A stretch of 64,000 bases of DNA, from contig JAEUBA010000018.1 in assembly GCA_018257865.1 (NCBI GenBank), positions 186,001 through 250,000 of the forward strand. Reading direction: 5' to 3'. Below the pieces are notes generated by a model. That model was given only the letters and a program-made list of their open reading frames with translations. It did no database searches and had not been told where the DNA came from. The number at the start of each line of letters is the position of its first letter. Position 1 is the first letter of the stretch. A program made the position numbers and the translations under genes. Positions 34,215 through 45,918 of the stretch are shown in pieces. Origin of the DNA: Stereocaulon alpinum (lineage: Eukaryota > Ascomycota > Lecanoromycetes > Lecanorales > Stereocaulaceae).

Positions 34215-37200
34215 ATGATGACATGGTCTCCTCCACATCGTACACATATTCCGACACCAGCAATGTCGAGCCTCAAAAGGTCTTACCAAGATCTTGGATC
34301 ACCGTCTCTTGTCAAGAGACGACCCAATCGGGTCATTGACCCATGCCTTCAACTCATTCGAGATGACGAAGGTGAAGACGACACTCCATCACAGGGCACG
34401 ACCAGTCATTGGGCTACCGCCAGTACAGGAGCGCGGACCACCCCCATAGCCTCAAGTGCCGGGCCAAGCGTGCCCAGTACACCTTCGTCTCCACCAAGAT
34501 GCATGAGCCCAGCAGGCCGTGGGTTAGATGGGATCGAGGAGAACTCTCTACAAAGGGTCGTGTGTTTTGGTACAGTAAGGTCCAGCGGTTCCCCAAGCGT
34601 TGACCTGAGCTGAAAACTTGGATAGCTCCTCGATGGCTGGATCAAGCGATTTCAAGCCGTTGAACAACTAAAGTATCGGCCTACCTCCACAAAACATCCT
34701 CTTGCCCTTAGTCTCCGGTTCAGAACCGATGCGACTACCGTGTTGCTGCCTACATCCGAGGAAATCGGGATTGTTGATACCAAAACTGCCGCGCAATTAA
34801 AGCGGTTGAAAGGGATTGATACTTCCGTCAGGTTCGATACATACTTGGGCCATGAAGAAGAGCAGATGAATTGCGGTCTCCAAGGAAAGAAATCGTTATC
34901 CATATCACCGCTACAGATTAATTTACTTGGGTCTGAGCAATACCTCAATGAGATTGGGTCAACGTTGTCGGCTGCTGGCATGTTCCTTCAGGAGCCAAGT
35001 TTCCTCGACGGTGAGATCCCCTACAGGAATCCTCACTTCCTTACTTGGGACGACACGTCGACCACGCCTCTGCTTCTCACCACACATGTTCCTCCTAATG
35101 TGGACTTCGCAACGGAGATCGAGGCAATACTCGATATTTCCAACGACGTTGTAGAGTCTAGAGAATTTACACAGGATGCTCGAATTGGAACAGCGCTCAA
35201 AAGGTTCGCCTTCAAGACTCTGGCCCGCTGCATCTGCTAATAACCATTCATCATGATTCTAGGCATCAGCTCAGCGCCGTACAATTTATGATTGCTCGTG
35301 AGGATGAAGAACAGAGTATGCCTTCGCTATGGGAACCGACTACTATCAACTTTAGACATGGGTGAGGACATTGATGCATCACAGGCGAATACTACATGCT
35401 TATCATTATAGTTTCATACACAAAATCACCAAGGAGAAGCGATATGGAAAGCCGCAAGGCTCTCGTGGGGGAATATTAGCGGACAACATGGGGATGGGCA
35501 AATCGCTGTCGCTCCTTGCACTTATCATGCATACTCTAGACCATGCCCGCTCTTCTCGCCAGCGGTGTGGAGGTGTGCGAGTTGGGGAAGGGCAAGGGAC
35601 AAGTCCTCCAAGAGCAACGATTATTATCACGCAAAAGTCTAGTACCGAATCCCGTAGCACTCCTACTTGCTAGCATTTCACGGCTCGCTAACGTAGTGAT
35701 AGCCCTCTATAGCTGGGAACAGGAGTTGCACAGGTCTGTGAAGAGCGGATTGGCAGCTTAGTTTCTTTAGCTGACCTCCTTAGGCATATTCTAGTTGACC
35801 TCAAGGTGCACTTATATCACGGTCATGGTACTAGCATTGACAACGAAAGTCTTGCAGACCATGATATTGTATTCACGACTTACGAGACCGTCTGTTCAGA
35901 TGTGAACAGATCAAACAACCTACAAGCAATGCCCTGGTACCGCGTCGTGCTAGATGAAGGTACACTTTACCCATCCCCTGCAGCAGACTCCCAATTGTGA
36001 TGCTAATTGATGCTCTCTGCATGATAGCGCATCATATACGGAACCGCACACAAGCATTTCAAGCAATTATGAATCTTACGGCTGAAAGGCGATGGTGTCT
36101 TACTGGAACACCTGTTCAAAATAGGCTTGAAGATCTTTTTACGCTCACTGAATTTTTACGTTATTATCCTATCGAGAATCGTTTGAGTAGTCGACGCTGG
36201 ATCTTAGACCCCTTGAGGAAAAAGGACGTAAGTGGCCTGGAAAACCTCCGATTGATCATGAAGGCCGTTGCCCTGAAGAGGTCCACATCTTCTGAGACTC
36301 ACTTGGGGCGTGCAGAGACCGAGGAACTCGTTGAGCTCTGTCAAGCTGAGCGCGAGAGATATGACTCTATATGCGCTCAAGCTCGAAAGACAATCACACG
36401 AACATCAAAGAACTCGTCTTCCCATACTTTGCTCTCATACATACACCAGATGAGGCAAGTATGCAGCTGCGGACTACAGGATCAAACCTCTAGATTCGAT
36501 CTAGTCGCCACTCGCCGACCCCAACGCATAGAGATTGTATGCGACAGATGTGCGGATGTTTTACCACCTCCCCAGCTCTCCGAGTCGATCTCAAATGCAA
36601 CTGATGGGCCACGGTACTGTCAGGACTGCGCCTTCGAGGAGAACGGGTCCATAGATCTATCATCAAATGTAGCGTTACTAAGAAGTGGTGTCTTTGAGGC
36701 CACGGACCAACCAGATTTTGAGGGAGTTGATCAAATTTCAGACTACGCTGGTAACAAAAATGTCGATATGGAGCGAGAGGATGTTCTAGTATCAGTAGTA
36801 CATTCGTCTTCAAAGATTGATAGTATTATGCATAATCTCTATCAGCTTGATCAGAAGCGGCACCGTGATGGTAAGCCGATTAAGAGGTGAGACTGTTGGC
36901 CTATGGTCAGCTCTGTACGCAATTGCTTACTGCTCGCTAGCCTGGTATTCTCGAGCTGGACAACGACACTGGATGCACTAGGACAGACTCTATCCGGATT
37001 CAATATGCAATACGCCCGTATCGATGGTAGTCTGACTCTCGACCAGAGGAGAAATGCGATACAAAGCTTCGAGGCTGAGCCAGGAATAAAGATTATGCTA
37101 CTTACATTTGGCAGTGGTTCCGTCGGGTAAACGTTTCCGTACTACTTAAGCTGTAGTCAATTCTAACATAAAGTAGGCTCAACTTGAAAGCTGCTACGCA

Positions 37201-37541
37201 CGTGCATATTGTGGAACCACAATGGAATCCTATGGTTGAGGCACAAGCCGCCGCACGTGTTGATCGACTCGACCAGGATAAGAATGTGGTCATCATACGC
37301 TACATTGTCAAAGATTCAATCGAAGAGGTGAGTTGATGACCGCTATCATCCTTCACCTGGGCCTACTGACCCTTTCCAGCTGATCAAGGCGCGGCAACGA
37401 CGCAAAATTTGGCTGGCAAAGCTTTCTACATCAACAGGCGATGGCGCTGATGAGGTCGACAGCGTCAATGTAGGAACACGTTGCTCTATGTTTGAGCGGT
37501 CACTGACGTACAACTAGGAGCTAGAATCTCTGATAACTTAA
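34215..37541 (+). CDS. SNF2-family ATPase, Rad5/HLTF-like, with degenerate RING region
   Basis: Eleven exons: 34215-34574, 34626-35203, 35263-35361, 35412-35641, 35703-35733, 35784-35959, 36028-36886, 36941-37126, 37177-37327, 37380-37469 and 37518-37541, giving 927 residues. Introns are 48-68 nt. Seen: motif I GGILADNMGMGKS (Lys376), motif Ia region ATIIITQKSTLYSWEQEL, motif II DEAHH (490-494), motif III LTGTPVQNRLEDL, the helicase C-lobe from SLVFSSW (~778), and motifs V-VI GSVGLNLKAATHV and QAAARVDRLDQ. Between the lobes there are only two CxxC pairs (Cys663/666 and 689/692) where Rad5-like proteins carry a full C3HC4 RING. Known: this family moves on dsDNA and remodels nucleosomes or stalled forks. 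Start could also be ATG 34263. The specific role is inferred only. Confidence 0.9.
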
Positions 37542-38744
37542 TCTTCATACGTATGGCTGCTTAGGGGACCGATATGTTGCATGCAGCCTACGTTTTGCAA
37601 GCCACGTAAGATTACAATCAAAGAGCCTGTCCGCTGATATAAAGAACAATGTCCAATCCGAGGATATGAACATCACCATCAAGCTAGTTCGTATATAGTG
37701 CACACTCGAGCCCACTATCTAAGCATAGACGGCAGAAGCGAAGCCGAGCGTCTACCTTACCACCTGAGCGCTAAGCTCGAGAAGTGCTTAACCAGAAATA
37801 CATACAACCTTTCTCGCGCCCAATCTCAAGAGCCAAGCCTCAGAAACCATCCGCATGAGACCCGCGCGAAGCAAACGTATGTCTAGCTATGAGAGGGGCT
37901 TCAGCATCATCCCACCAAAACATACTCAGGCTTGAGCGCCACATGTGGGATGATCATAAGATTCGGAGCGCGAAATGACTACTTCACACTTGGATAGGGG
38001 AAGCGCTTGCCCCATCGTCCATGTTCATTATCTGCTTGGATAGAGTGCATACGGAATCTACCAAAGCTTCTGCAGATTGTATTGCTACTGAGTCTGATCT
38101 AGCATGAGGGTTGGTTGATACTGAGTGCCTACCTTAACCAACAGCCATAGATCCAATATATAGATAGACGAACAAGCAATTCTTGTATCCCCCTAATCTC
38201 CCCAAAGCATCATCATCAATCTAATGTCATCGCTTCTATCTAAATATCCGACACAACTCTTACACTAGCTAGCTCGTATGCACTGTTGCAGACACCTACG
38301 CATGGATACGACAATGCTATTCGAGCGCGGATATCTAATACTTCTATACGAATCGGAGTGATGACAGAGACAAGTTGCATTCTCGCAATAGACGTCTCAG
38401 GATAGTCGACTTGTTCTATAGCTACGTCTCTGAAAACATACACCCTGTCAACTCAGAGGGGGCGTATATGCCGTATCTGTATGGCTTGATAGGACCGAGA
38501 GCTACGAGTTGATGTGGGAAGGAGGCGGTGAAGTGGGCTAAATGCTAGGGTATGGAATGGGGTTTCGGGCTCTTTTCGTTGATGAGGAGCGGGCTGTAGA
38601 TTTATTTCATTGGTGGTAGAGTAGATACGCGATCCGCTGTTGAGAGGGTTACTGTGTGGTAACTCTCACGGAGCCGTGAGCAGTTGTAAGAGGTTTTCTG
38701 CTATCTGGATATGAGATACTCCTTACAAGGCTCGTTCCCCTTCG
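37542..38744. other. 1.2-kb tail-to-tail intergenic region
   Basis: It lies between the stops of the SNF2 gene and MLH3. Only short frames without motifs are present; no repeat was seen. Confidence 0.55.
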
Positions 38745-41538
38745 CTAAACATTCGCCTTCCACTCTCTCCAAGCCTTCCCAAAGTCCTTCTCCTCTTCCG
38801 CTCTCCCACTCTTTACCGCTCCAAAAGCCTTCTCCCCAACACCAAGAGACATACTAGTACCCAGCTCCACAAGCGGAACCATGCTAGGTCTCCCATGGGC
38901 GCACTGAAATGGAAAAGAACAGCCTCCTAGTCCCTGTATCAATGTCCGGGCTTCCTCCAGCGTAAGCTCATCATTAAACATAATAGCGCTCCTGCAAGCA
39001 CGCGAGTTAAGCATATCGAGAAGGCCTTGAGGGCATTGTCTCGTTGACCTTGAGCAGCCAGCTTCTTCGCGTTTCCAGGCTTCAGCCCGTAATAATTCGA
39101 TGAGAACTTTAGGTTCGATCCTGCATCTCTCTGCAATGGCTGTTGGTAAGGCTCTGGCGCTTATTCTGCATTTCTTGGTACCAGGGGGAACGACCACGTC
39201 ATAGAGTATACCCCAGTCGGCAAAATAGGAAGCTTGACGGGCCAGCACCCCTTCCTCATGGGCTTGGACTTCGAAGATGATGGATTTCGTGAGTGCCTTT
39301 GGACTTGAGTGTAGCTGTGCAAGGAGACTTTCGACTCGAAGTCGCTCATCTGCTGCATGTTGGTCGACGAGCACCAGGAGCTCTCCTCCCCCAGAACTAC
39401 TTGTTTGCGAACAATCGCTCATGCAGATGAGAATGAACTTCTTGTCGACCTGGGATATTATTTTCGCATTCTTAAGAGCTGCTTTGGACAGTCTAGCAGA
39501 GAAAGATGAAGACGATTGCATGAAAGCCTTCTGAATGTCCACATCAGAGCAAAAGTGCTGCCGGCCGTGTAGGATATCTGCGGCTTCGACATTGGGGCCG
39601 TCAAGGGAAACTTGAGGTATGTCCTCCTCTGTGGTATCGAAGACGGGATTCTCCCATTTGGCGAGTAAATCGCTGGACCATGATCCGGCCTTGGGTATCG
39701 TAAAAGGAGAGGAGGTGTGACAAGTAGGCCTTCTGGCGTGGCGGGGAACTGCTGTGATAGATGAGCCGCCAGGCGAGAGCTGAGCTAATCTGCCGGATAT
39801 TGAAGGGGCGGTTGCCGGTCTTCTTGGAAGTTGTGGGCGTACTACCAGGCCCGTCCGGGCGTTTATGAGGACAGTAGCCCCAGATTTTGGATTTCTCCAC
39901 TCAAGTGTCTGCTCGCAGTCTTGGCTCTTGTCAGGTTCTGGAGCTCTAGCATCAGCATGTTCCCGAGGCTCAGGAGATGCCGTTGAGTCTGGACATGGGT
40001 CTACAGACCCTTTGCGGCCGAGTTCTACAGTACTTGCTTTATCTTGGGATGAGTTGGAAGGCGCTGGTGTGGCTGGACGGATGACATGGGCGCCAACCTT
40101 GATCCGGCTCCAGCCGCTGAAAGTGTGCTCTGGATAAGTGTTGTTGCTTTTTGTTGGGATTTGAAGCTTTCCGTCAGATCCCTCGCGGCTTAGACTACTT
40201 CCACGAGCTTCCGGCTTCCTAGGTGTATCTTGACTGCGCCTTTTCAATCGAGATTTTGGTCTGAAATGGTTCTCCTCCAGAAAACGGGTGGTCATGGCGC
40301 CTAGAACCTTCAGTAGGCTTGACAAGGTATCCTCTCTGAGTCTTTCGATATCGGCCTCGAATCCTTGTTTTACATTCTCGAAAAGTTCGATACGAATGTA
40401 AAACATCGGCCATCTGTCCACTCCTTTCCCGCCACCTTTGAGTTGCTTGTTGGTAAAGCCGTCCGTTCTAGAGCGTCCGCGATTATTTCCGCATATTCTA
40501 GTAGCTTCTTCCAAGTCAAATGTCTCCTCTTGATTACCAAAAGTCGATGAAGCGAAATGCCGGTTGACTTCATCATAGAGAATATGGGACGCTACTTCCG
40601 TACTGACTGGGTGAATGCCCAAGGAAATAAATTGAATCTGTTTTGATGGAGCAGGTTGTAGAGAGACTGCACCTTTGATCTTTGTGAAGGGAGTTCGAGC
40701 AGATATTTTGATCCAATTATCCCAGTCTGAAGGCTCGATCAGTCCAGCTTGAGACAAGGTACGACGGACCAGTGAAAGGTCAAAGTCTCGGAAAAAGCTC
40801 TCTCCCACCTGTCTCCCCAGAACCAGATCCTGATTGTCACGTATCTGTAGCTTCCCATTGCCCTCTGCGCTCTTCAGAGAAACCGAGACAGGCGTGTGCC
40901 AGGCCAAGAGCAGTCCAACAATCTGCCTCTTTAACGCCTGCAGCTGCTTTTCGTCTTCTCCATTCTCTGACCCGATAGCACGCTGTTTCACCCTCACGGG
41001 CATATTCCCGAAAAGATCTTGAACAGTGACCCTGGTACCATGTTCACGATGGGACACATTATGGTGGTAGGGCGCTGGAATCAGTCTCGCAGCTGGCCTG
41101 GAGCGATGTAGTATTAAAGTAGCATGCTTTGCGTGCGCACGATGGTGCGATGTGATTGTTAGGATTGACAAAGCAGCCACAGAAGTTAAAAAGGTCCCTT
41201 TTCTGCCGTATGAAGCATTTGCGCTTTTGTTCTTGGACGTGTCTGACTACCATCAGCTTGATCTTCGTCGAGAGCCCCAAAGTTTCCTCACGATATGGCT
41301 TTCCCAGACCGCCGGTTTCAGTAAATTCATTGGGAGGTATTCCTTGACCGTCATCCTCCACTAAAGTGGTGCCCCTTCGGAAATCTACAACAATATCAAT
41401 CTTGTTCGCCTTTGCATCCAATGAATTGGCGAGCAATCCAAACACAACGCTTGCGAGCGACGGTATAGCAGTAGAAGATTTTATCTGGGCGACGACCTCT
41501 GGAGGTAAGGGCAGAATCGAAGAGGGATTGTCCGGCAT
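38745..41538 (-). CDS. MLH3: MLH3, MutL-family mismatch-repair endonuclease subunit
   Basis: Two exons, 41538-41292 and 41242-38745, with a 49-nt intron, encode 914 residues. The joined N-terminal GHKL ATPase shows LLANSLDAKANKI, EDDGQGIPP, GGLGKPYHTSK, SYGRKGTFLTSVAALS and GTRVTVQDLFGNMPVR. A disordered Ser/Pro-rich linker follows. The C-terminal nuclease motif is DQHAADERLRVE (from about residue 709), with ACRSAIMFND and CSFPFQCAHGRPS downstream. The DQHAADER form, rather than PMS1's DQHASDEK-like form, points to MLH3. Known: MLH1-MLH3 (MutL-gamma) nicks DNA to resolve meiotic crossovers and has a minor role in mismatch repair. All metal-binding elements I can check are present, so it looks functional. 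The start ATG encodes MPDNPSSILPLPPEV. Confidence 0.95.
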
Positions 41539-42072
41539 ATCGGAGAATCGTGTAGGTTTCACAACCTTGGATGGTGGCTTTACAGTGAATTTCCTCAAAT
41601 GCTTTCGATTTGTAGAAGGGGTTCAATGAACAGCTCAAGGTGGGTGCCACTTCCCCATAGTGTAGAGTTCAGAAGCCGGCAGGCGCATCTGGGATGGGCT
41701 GCCTCACGGTCAAATTCAAGAGCAAATGAGTATGGGTAGTAAGGCGTAGATCAGATGCTCGAGATCAAGGTTAGCGTTGTTAGTGGTAATGTACAGGTAG
41801 TGGTTGTTGACGCTCCCTATGCATCTAGAAATCGGAGCATGCTCGTGATAGCCCTAACCCTATAATGTCAGCCCTGTTCTACCAAAGCTTTAGCCTTTGG
41901 CTCGACGTGAAGCTCATCGTCACACCTTCACCTTCACAAAGAATCCACGCCCATATCGCTATCTACCGGATACATCACTTTTTCGCTCCCTGGTCTGAAC
42001 CAAGTGTGCACGACACCTCTTTCCTGAGATTCAACACTAACTAAACCACGGTCTCTACCCCAAACCATCAGA
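41539..42072. other. divergent promoter region, MLH3 and the 42073 gene
   Basis: These 534 bases lie between two divergent start codons. No repeat, RNA gene or recognisable regulatory site was seen. Confidence 0.5.
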
Positions 42073-43510
42073 ATGGCCACGGTGGAAGCAGCTGCAAGAC
42101 CTCCAGGTACACTCCCAAGCTCCTTACCCATCTCACGCCATTCTGCCAGGCTACATGTGTTCCTTCAAAAGGCATCTCTCCATCATAGTATCTATGCTAA
42201 CGATCAGCTTAGACAGACACTCCCGACGGCGTCCCTTTTCGAATTGGATGAAAAGACTTGCAAATCTGAAGCACCCATCATCTGATTCGGCCCTCAGCGC
42301 CACGAGTAAGCGGAATCAGAATACTACGTACTCAAAAAACAAGAAGACAAATGCTGCCAAAAACAATCCCTACCCAATCTCAGGAAAGCCACAGCTCGAT
42401 ACCTCGATACCCAACAGCGGCAACGGTCATCTTTCGTTCTACACACCACCATCAGGGAGGAGCATCAGCTATAATTCGCCATCGCAGAGTAAAACATCCA
42501 TCCCGGCTTCTAGTGATGGTCACCAACCACCGACGATCGGTAAAAAGTCAATAGCACCTACAATATCCACAAACAATGATACCCTTTCGGATGTCGCGCA
42601 CTCAAAGGCTGGAACTACGGCTACAGTCGGTGGAGCTGTGAGCTCAAATGGAATGGGTGGGGGAGAAGGAAGCACTTTCTCATCTCCAGCGCCTTCAGTC
42701 AGATCGCTTACTACGACTTTGACCACAATGCAATCAACCGCACCATCAAATCTCCTCAACGGCAACAACCAAGGACTACAAGCCCCCTTAGCCGTGCCCC
42801 AGTCACACCATAGTCCTCAAGGCTCTGGCCAACATTTCTCACATCAATTTCCGTCCTCTCCCGCATCTGCTATTCCATCCCACGTTGTCAATACGAGTGG
42901 TGGTCATCCAGCAACCTACACCACTGCTACGGCAAATGATCGCCTCACCGACAATGCTTCGATTATGACCCTGGCTTCATCCTCAAAACGTCGACGTCGG
43001 AACTCGTTGGACACCAATGCCTCTGTACGCGCGCTTGCTCCCTCTTCCTTATTTGGAGGAAGTAGAGAGTCACTGCCACTCAGCGTTCTCAGCTCAACCC
43101 ACAACGATCAAGTTAGCACAACAGGTCATCATCAAGGCCGACAGGTTGGTGTGGGTCTCGCAAACGCCGAACGGGCTAGTGTATACTCGTCCTCTGGCAT
43201 TGCGCCCGCTTTGCCCAGCGAACGGAATAGCTATTATGCAGGGAAGCAGAACAACCCTGGAGACGGTGGAAGTATCAGGAGTGGACTGGTCGGTCATGGG
43301 AGGACCGACAGTATTACTAGGAGCATCACTGGGTTGGCCAGTACGGAAAGCCCTCTCGCCAGCCCGAAAGAAGCGCCAGTGCAAGATCGGATCAGCAGAA
43401 GAAATTCAGGCTGGGGCGAGGTCAACGAAGAGGAGGACGACACGGATGGAAACGATGAAGGCTCAATCGGAAAGAAACGCGACGATGGTTCCAATGGGCG
43501 AACGATCTAA
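42073..43510 (+). CDS. fungal conserved Ser-rich protein of unknown function
   Basis: Two exons, 42073-42106 and 42213-43510, with a 106-nt intron, encode 443 residues. The join gives MATVEAAARPPDRHSRRRPF followed by SNWMKRLANLK, a basic amphipathic block. The rest is Ser/Thr/Asn-rich with conserved-looking stretches SVRSLTTTLTTMQSTAPSNL, ASIMTLASSSKRRRRNSLDT, SSLFGGSRESLPLSVLS, ASVYSSSGIAPALPSERNSY and a closing RRNSGWGEVNEEEDD. These blocks are widespread in Pezizomycotina in a protein often labelled a polycystin-like cation channel; no transmembrane helices are visible here, so I would not repeat that label. Polybasic KRRRRNS could be a nuclear signal or phosphorylation site. Function unknown. 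Confidence 0.88.
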
Positions 43511-44110
43511 AGGAAGACAATGAACTACGGCAGTAAATGTGGCCGGGTTCGGTTGACTGGATGGATGTCTTAGAGCTCACGAGGTGGTAATGAACGCAGT
43601 AGTTGGATGGAACGAGGTAGTGATAAAACAATACTTAGCGATACCCGGGCGTTGCCAAAGCCTACATGCTTGGTCCCCTCCTTTTCCTAGTCCTAATACC
43701 ATCTTAGTAGCTTACTATCAGCAAGCAAGCTTCTACTGTTGACTTATGCAGATGTACTTAATCTAGAAGATCAATATCAAAGCAACAACAAACACACGAT
43801 TTATTTGAGAGTGCTACCAAGAATCAGAAGGTGCACATGCTGACCTTGCCAATGAAAGACACTGCTTGCTTAATCCTGGTATTACTCTGTCGAGTATCGT
43901 TTTAGACAGTCCGTTGTTCTAGTTCATAGGACTACTATTCCATTCTAGTGGGAGCGCCACGACCTGACCACAAGATGACATCTAAGATTTTAAGATTGGA
44001 AGGCGCGACGAACACTCTTTTATCATCAAATGCAAAATCACAGTCCTAACGCTCTGATCATTTCACATTTCCTTCATCTGGTAGCAAACCCGAAATTCTG
44101 ATTTCCCAGG
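43511..44110. other. 600-bp intergenic spacer
   Basis: It contains the 3' flank of the upstream gene and the promoter of the PNKP gene. Nothing else was seen. Confidence 0.5.
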
Positions 44111-45918
44111 ATGGACGCACCCAAGAGAGAGGGGTCGCTCTCACCCCCACCTTCAAAGAAACGTAAATTCGAATCGACAACCACAAGTATGTGCTTGGCG
44201 TATAGCAATGTTGTGAGCACAGCTGACACGTCTATCCATCAGAGAAGGCTGTTGCGAAGTTCTTTACTCCTGCATCGAAGAAAGAACCAGAGAGAATCGT
44301 CTGGGCCGTCATCAATGAAGGCCTACTGATTGCTCGATACAATCCCGCCGAAGAGGCCGATAGGACGCCGATGGATAGGCGGAAGATTGCAGCATTCGAT
44401 CTCGTAGGTTACCAACGTATTGAAGCCTGCATCACCCAGATCTGACTGTACTAATATGTTGCCATCGAAACATAGGACTCTACGCTAATTCAAACATCAT
44501 CCGGCAATGTCTTCGCCAAAGATCCTACAGATTGGCGATGGTGGCATCCTAGCGTACCCAGTGTTCTCAAACGACTACACGCTGACGGGTTTGTCCTCTC
44601 TACGCATGTGATGTCTCCATGCTGTCACCGTGTTCTAGAGTTCCACTGATCGACAGCACTTTTAGCTTTGCGATTGCTGTTCTTACGAACCAAGGCAGCG
44701 TCGCTATCAAAGAGAACCCAAAAATGATCAAGGCCGATCAGAGAAGTCTTGCTGCTTTCAAGTCAAGGGTCACAAGCATTTTCAACCAATTTGACTTTCC
44801 CCTAATCCTCCTGGCCGCCTGCGCTCGAGACTTGTACAGGAAACCCCGCACTGGAATGTGGACTGAATTGCTCGAGGACTTGGGTCTTGACGAAGGTGAT
44901 GGACCTGATCTGCAATGCTCGTTCTTTGTGGGTGATGCTGGAGGGCGCGCTGCAAGAAACGGAGCCAAAGCTGATCACGCTTGCTCGGATAGGTATGCAT
45001 CGTGGTGTTCTTGGCTTGATGAAAGAGACTGACTGGCTTGCAGAGATCTTGCTAGCAATGTTGGTATAGAGTTCAAGACACCAGAAGAATACTTTCTTCA
45101 CGAGGAGCCACTGCCGTTCACAAGGATCTTCGAGCCTAGGATATTCCTCAACCCGACATTGACTACCTCGACAGAGACGAGTAGGATCCCAGCCAATTTG
45201 ACTCTAAACCTTGACTGTCTTGCTCACATTTAGCAGCTCCTATAGTCTTCGAAAAGAGAAATGCTCTGGACATTGTCCTTCTCTGTGGTAGCCCAGGCTC
45301 TGGAAAATCGACATTCTACTGGACGAAGTTGAAACCACTGGGCTACGAACGCATCAATCAGGACACACTGAAAACCGTACGTTCCGATTTCTCTTCTTGA
45401 TGATGCAATGCTAATAGAACATCTTAACAGCGTGACAGATGTGTGAAGATAGCATCAAAGCTACTCGCGGAGAAGGCTCCGGTCGCAATTGGTAGGCTAT
45501 CTCTACGCTCGGTCGTCAGAGCGTAAAACTCAAGTTTTGATCATAGACAACACCAACGCCGACCCAGAGACAAGAGCAGTCTGGGTTCAGCTTGCGCAGA
45601 AATTTGGCGTACCCATTCGCTGTGTCCATTTCACTGCCTCCATCAACCTCTGCGAGCATAACGACACGGTTAGAGCGTTGACCAACGGCACGTTCAATCC
45701 CGATCACCGGACAATTCTTCCTCATTCAGCCTTTGCTGGCTTTGCAGCCAGATTCAGAGAGCCGCAGCTCAAAGAAGGTTTCCACGACATTGTCACTGAG
45801 GAGTTTCAGGTAGTACATGGTGAACTCGTATGCCATACAAATGAGCTAATAATTATTTCCTTTCTAGTTTCGGGGAAGCGACGAGCAACGCCGAATCTGG
45901 AGTCAGTACTGGATATGA
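44111..45918 (+). CDS. pnk1: polynucleotide kinase 3'-phosphatase (PNKP)
   Basis: Nine exons: 44111-44186, 44243-44403, 44476-44588, 44666-44992, 45044-45180, 45237-45376, 45431-45491, 45547-45809 and 45868-45918, giving 442 residues. Introns are 51-77 nt. The HAD phosphatase motif FDLDST (Asp78, Asp80) is formed across the second intron, and WRWWHPSVPSVL and VLTNQGS follow. The kinase P-loop CGSPGSGKST (Lys295) lies in the C-terminal half, then AIDNTNADPETR. The protein ends RGSDEQRRIWSQYWI. Known: PNKP removes 3'-phosphates and adds 5'-phosphates at DNA breaks before ligation in the nucleus. There is no FHA domain, as usual for short fungal forms. Intron 3 has a GTTTGT donor, a weak match. 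Intron 5 ends TAGCAG, so an extra Ala is possible. The N-terminus is basic (PPPSKKRKFE), suiting a nuclear signal. Confidence 0.95.

Noticed and set aside
35620..35720. Apparent frameshift in the SNF2 gene after ATIIITQ
   Set aside because: An intron at 35642-35702 (GTACCG..GATAG, branch GCTAACG) restores the expected ATIIITQKSTLYSWEQEL without any frameshift.
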